Shown: piece by piece, positions 5,290-7,599 of the stretch | Numbering within the stretch: the stretch's first letter is position 1 | Layout: each line of letters starts with the position of its first letter | DNA from: JBOFDK01 sp051650305 | Lineage (GTDB): Bacteria; Bacillota; Clostridia; Lachnospirales; Cellulosilyticaceae | DNA: 7,599 nt | Direction of reading: 5' to 3' | Assembly: GCA_051650305.1 (NCBI GenBank) | Contig: JBOFIT010000106.1 | Coordinates: forward strand, 1 to 7,599 | Translations under genes and position numbers: made by a program | Notes under the pieces: model-generated | Database searches by the model: none | Told to the model about the DNA's origin: nothing | The model's input: the letters and a program-made list of their open reading frames with translations, nothing else

Positions 5290-5967
5290 ATGCGATTATT
5301 AATTGTAGAAGATGAAGAAAGTATATTAGAAGCATTAGAAAAAGGATTAAAAAGAGAAGGCTATGCTGTAGATACTACAGAGGATGGTGAGGAAGCCATC
5401 GAGCTCATTCATGCCAATCCTTATGATTTAATCGTACTGGATATTAATCTACCTGGAATAGATGGCTTTTCTGTCTTAGAGCAGCTGAGAGAAAAAAATG
5501 CAGAGACAAGGGTCATGATCGTATCAGCCAATCGGGAGGTAGATGACAGGATTAAAGGGCTAGACTTAGGTGCCAACGATTATCTGGTGAAACCTTTTGA
5601 CTTTAAAGAGTTAAAAGCGCGTATACGTAGTCTACTACGACGTACGTTTATTAGTGCGCCCAATACATTAAAAGAAGATGGACTAGAGCTTAACTTAGCA
5701 ACACTCGAAGTACAGTATGAAGGAGAAGGTATCCCCCTTACGTTGAAGGAGTATACCATATTAAAATACCTCATCCAAAACAAAGGGAGAGCGGTGAGTA
5801 GTGAGGAATTATTTGAACATGTGTGGAATGATCATGCAGATCCTTTTACGAAAGTTGTCAGGGTTCACATTTATTCCCTACGAAAAAAACTTATCGCTGC
5901 CACTGGTAGAGAAGATATGATTACCACTATTAAAGGTGCAGGGTATTTATTTGGAGGGGCCAAATGA
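5290..5967 (+). CDS. OmpR/PhoB family response regulator
   Basis: Cytosolic transcription factor of 225 residues, controlled by phosphorylation from the adjacent kinase. The receiver domain (1-115) has the acidic pair Glu7-Asp8, the phosphoacceptor Asp51 in LIVLDINLPGIDG, Ser79 in the switch position and Lys101 in YLVKPF. All catalytic residues are present. The winged-helix domain (about 125-222) shows LTLKEYTILKYLIQNKGRAV, the recognition helix region TKVVRVHIYSLRKKL and the wing ending TTIKGAGYLF. ATG 5290 begins MRLLIVEDE, the usual start of the fold. The longer frame from 5227 would add 21 residues encoded by the palindrome. The stop overlaps the kinase start as ATGA, indicating translational coupling. 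Direct targets are unknown; the upstream exported-protein gene and the palindrome are candidates. Confidence 0.95.
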   Translation: MRLLIVEDEESILEALEKGLKREGYAVDTTEDGEEAIELIHANPYDLIVLDINLPGIDGFSVLEQLREKNAETRVMIVSANREVDDRIKGLDLGANDYLVKPFDFKELKARIRSLLRRTFISAPNTLKEDGLELNLATLEVQYEGEGIPLTLKEYTILKYLIQNKGRAVSSEELFEHVWNDHADPFTKVVRVHIYSLRKKLIAATGREDMITTIKGAGYLFGGAK

Positions 5968-7112
5968 AGAAGCTTAAGTTAACGCTGAAATGGCGCTTCA
6001 CCTTATTAACCATTTGTTTACTGACCTTATCAAGCATAGCCATCGTAGTAGCTATGAATTTTAATGTAGGGAGGACACTTCCGAGTACAACAACGACTAT
6101 TATGGACATGGCGCAGACCGAGAGTGTGAATGGAGGTGGCATCACAATGTCACAGCCAACGATGGCAGCATATGAAGGGGTGATGCAAGGGGCAGCAGCG
6201 ACCATCTACATGGACTCAATCTTCCTACTCATTGTGATTATCTGCGTAGGTGGGGTAACTGCGTACATCATTGCAAACCAAGCCTTAAAGCCTGTACAAG
6301 CCTTAAGTCATCAGGTGCAGACGATAAATGAGACCAATTGGTCGACTCATCTAGAAGTACAAGGTCCCCATGATGAGATTCAAGAGCTTGCTTTCTCCTT
6401 TAATCAGATGATAGCCAAGTTAAACAATGTTTTTATATCCCAAAAGCGATTTAATGCAAGAGTAGCCCATGAGCTTAAGACCCCTCTGACTGCTATCAAA
6501 ACCAATATAGATTTACTTAATGATGGGGAAGACAAAACGCTACAAGGATATCAAGAAACTTTAGATGTAGTCGAAAAATCCGTGGTAAAGATGAATGCCA
6601 TGATAGAGACATTGCTGGACTTAGTCAAAGAAGAAAATGCAGCCCTAGACGACCAAGTGGTGATACCACAAATCATAGAGGACGTTATAGAAGACTTAAC
6701 GGTAGTGGGAGAAAGTCATCAAGTGGAATTAGATTATACGACACAAAGTCCCATTACACCCATTAAAGGCAATGAAGTACTACTTTATAGAGCTATCTAT
6801 AACCTTGTGGAAAATGCCATCAAATACAATAAACCGCAGGGCTACGTCCATGTAAGCTGTGAGCAAACACAAGGGAAGATAAAGATTGTCATCAAAGATA
6901 CAGGTAAGGGAATCGCAAAAGAAGCCATCGACCATATATTCGAACCTTTCTATAGAGTAGATGCCTTTAATACTGAAAGAATCAACGGTATGGGACTAGG
7001 TTTATCGTTTGTACAGTCCACAGTGAAGGTTCATGGAGGGGAAGTAGAAGTCCAGAGTGAGATAAATGAAGGAACGGTCATAACCCTTACACTGAATACG
7101 TGTAGAAGTTAA
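5964..7112 (+). CDS. Membrane sensor histidine kinase
   Basis: Partner kinase of the response regulator, 382 residues. Residues 12-32 form the first membrane helix, about 33-83 a short extracellular loop rich in Thr, Met and Gly, and 84-105 the second helix. HAMP follows (about 104-158, with the LKPVQAL start and the conserved DEIQELAFSFNQM segment). HisKA has phosphoacceptor His169 in RVAHELKTPLTAIKTNIDLL. The ATPase domain shows the N box (YNLVENAIKYN, 279-289), G1 (DTGKGI, 312-317), F box (FEPFYR, 326-331) and G2 (GMGLGLS, 342-348), so it looks fully active. The 50-residue loop is too small for a PAS or Cache domain, so it may sense through the membrane or a bound partner. GGAGGGG precedes the start, which overlaps the regulator stop by 4 bases. 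No terminator is visible after it. Confidence 0.95.
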   Translation: MKKLKLTLKWRFTLLTICLLTLSSIAIVVAMNFNVGRTLPSTTTTIMDMAQTESVNGGGITMSQPTMAAYEGVMQGAAATIYMDSIFLLIVIICVGGVTAYIIANQALKPVQALSHQVQTINETNWSTHLEVQGPHDEIQELAFSFNQMIAKLNNVFISQKRFNARVAHELKTPLTAIKTNIDLLNDGEDKTLQGYQETLDVVEKSVVKMNAMIETLLDLVKEENAALDDQVVIPQIIEDVIEDLTVVGESHQVELDYTTQSPITPIKGNEVLLYRAIYNLVENAIKYNKPQGYVHVSCEQTQGKIKIVIKDTGKGIAKEAIDHIFEPFYRVDAFNTERINGMGLGLSFVQSTVKVHGGEVEVQSEINEGTVITLTLNTCRS

Positions 7113-7135
7113 TGGGCGATTCGAGATGTATTTTA

Positions 7136-7144
7136 TGCTATAAT
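7136..7144 (+). promoter_or_regulatory. Extended -10 promoter of the rRNA methyltransferase gene
   Basis: TGC followed by a perfect TATAAT (7139-7144) is an extended -10 element. No good -35 box is seen at 16-18 bp upstream, which extended -10 promoters can lack. The expected start is near 7151, giving a leader of about 43 bases. Confidence 0.7.
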
Positions 7145-7193
7145 AAGGGCAACAGTATAGATAAATCATTTACGAATTTAAAAGGATGACATT

Positions 7194-7599
7194 ATGAAAA
7201 GAGAAACCCCGATAAAAATCAAGGCAAACTTTGTGAAGGCACTTCAGAAGGGTAACCCCCTTATCGCAAAGGAAGCTATTATGAATAGTAAGCAACTAAA
7301 GGAAGACGTAGTACTTGTAAACTTATATGATGAGAAAAATAAGTTTATTGCCAAAGGTTACTACGGCAAACAAAATAAAGGCTATGGATGGGTGCTTTCA
7401 CATAAAGAAGATGAAAGTATCGATGAAGCTTTCTTTAAAGGGAAGTTAAAGGTAGCTATCGACCATAGAAAAGCACTGTATGCAGATGCTTCTACTACAG
7501 CTTTCCGTGTCTTCAATGGCGAAGGCGATGGCATAGGCGGTCTCATCATTGATTACTATGATGGTTACTATGTGGTGAGCTGGTACAATGAAGGGATTT
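7194..7599 (+). CDS. rlmI: RlmI-type 23S rRNA methyltransferase, N-terminal part (cut by the right edge)
   Basis: The frame stays open from ATG 7194 to the edge, 135 codons. Residues 7-75 fit the PUA-like RNA-binding domain of the family (VLVNLYDEKNKFIAKGYYG). This is followed by the linker DESIDEAFFKGKLKVAIDHR and the start of the central domain, TTAFRVFNGEGDGIGGLIID, which closely resembles the SYRLIAGESDGLPGITID region of Escherichia coli RlmI. Members are SAM-dependent methyltransferases; E. coli RlmI makes 5-methylcytosine at position 1962 of 23S rRNA. The SAM-binding and catalytic part lies beyond the window, so intactness and exact target cannot be judged. AAAGGATGA precedes the start with proper spacing. 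It has its own promoter and seems functionally unrelated to the kinase upstream. Confidence 0.88.
   Translation, partial: MKRETPIKIKANFVKALQKGNPLIAKEAIMNSKQLKEDVVLVNLYDEKNKFIAKGYYGKQNKGYGWVLSHKEDESIDEAFFKGKLKVAIDHRKALYADASTTAFRVFNGEGDGIGGLIIDYYDGYYVVSWYNEGI

Noticed and set aside
7088..7104. Hairpin TACAC/GTGTA at the end of the kinase gene as a terminator
   Set aside because: The stem is only 5 bp, lies inside the coding region and has no T-tract after it.

Overview
The window looks like ordinary chromosome from a low-GC Gram-positive anaerobe of the Clostridia type. This is inferred from AT-rich codon use, strong AGGAGG-like ribosome binding sites, sigma-A style promoters, and the mix of families (a MATE pump with a MerR regulator, NhaC, an OmpR-type two-component system). 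I cannot name the genus. There is no rRNA, tRNA, CRISPR array, transposase or other sign of a mobile element.

Layout, left to right. (1) At the left edge is the first 23 codons of a leftward gene I do not recognise. (2) A drug-response unit follows: a promoter with the 19-bp spacer and central dyad typical of MerR targets, a MATE efflux pump, a strong hairpin terminator, and a MerR regulator with a GyrI-like C-terminal domain. The likely circuit is that the regulator binds a toxic compound, activates the promoter at 152-182 and so induces the pump. (3) A shared two-way terminator separates merR from the convergent nhaC, a Na+/H+ antiporter gene with its own promoter. (4) Divergent from nhaC, a near-consensus promoter drives an 83-residue orphan protein and a YehS-like (DUF1456) protein. 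(5) Next comes a small exported protein, very rich in Ala, Thr and Glu. It is followed by a 40-bp almost perfect palindrome and then a response regulator and sensor kinase that overlap by 4 bases. (6) At the right edge is the start of an RlmI-type 23S rRNA methyltransferase with its own extended -10 promoter.

Two starts differ from the longest open frames. The MATE gene most likely begins at ATG 223, because GTG 193 sits almost on the transcription start. The response regulator begins at ATG 5290, because ATG 5227 lies inside the palindrome and adds 21 residues foreign to the receiver fold. Every intergenic stretch is under 300 bases.

Most of the window is conventional. The part most likely to hold something undescribed is 4810-7112. 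There a low-complexity secreted protein has a ribosome binding site that can be paired away only in read-through transcripts, and it lies directly upstream of a palindrome and a two-component system with a short extracellular sensor loop. A link between the exported protein and the sensor is inferred from position only.
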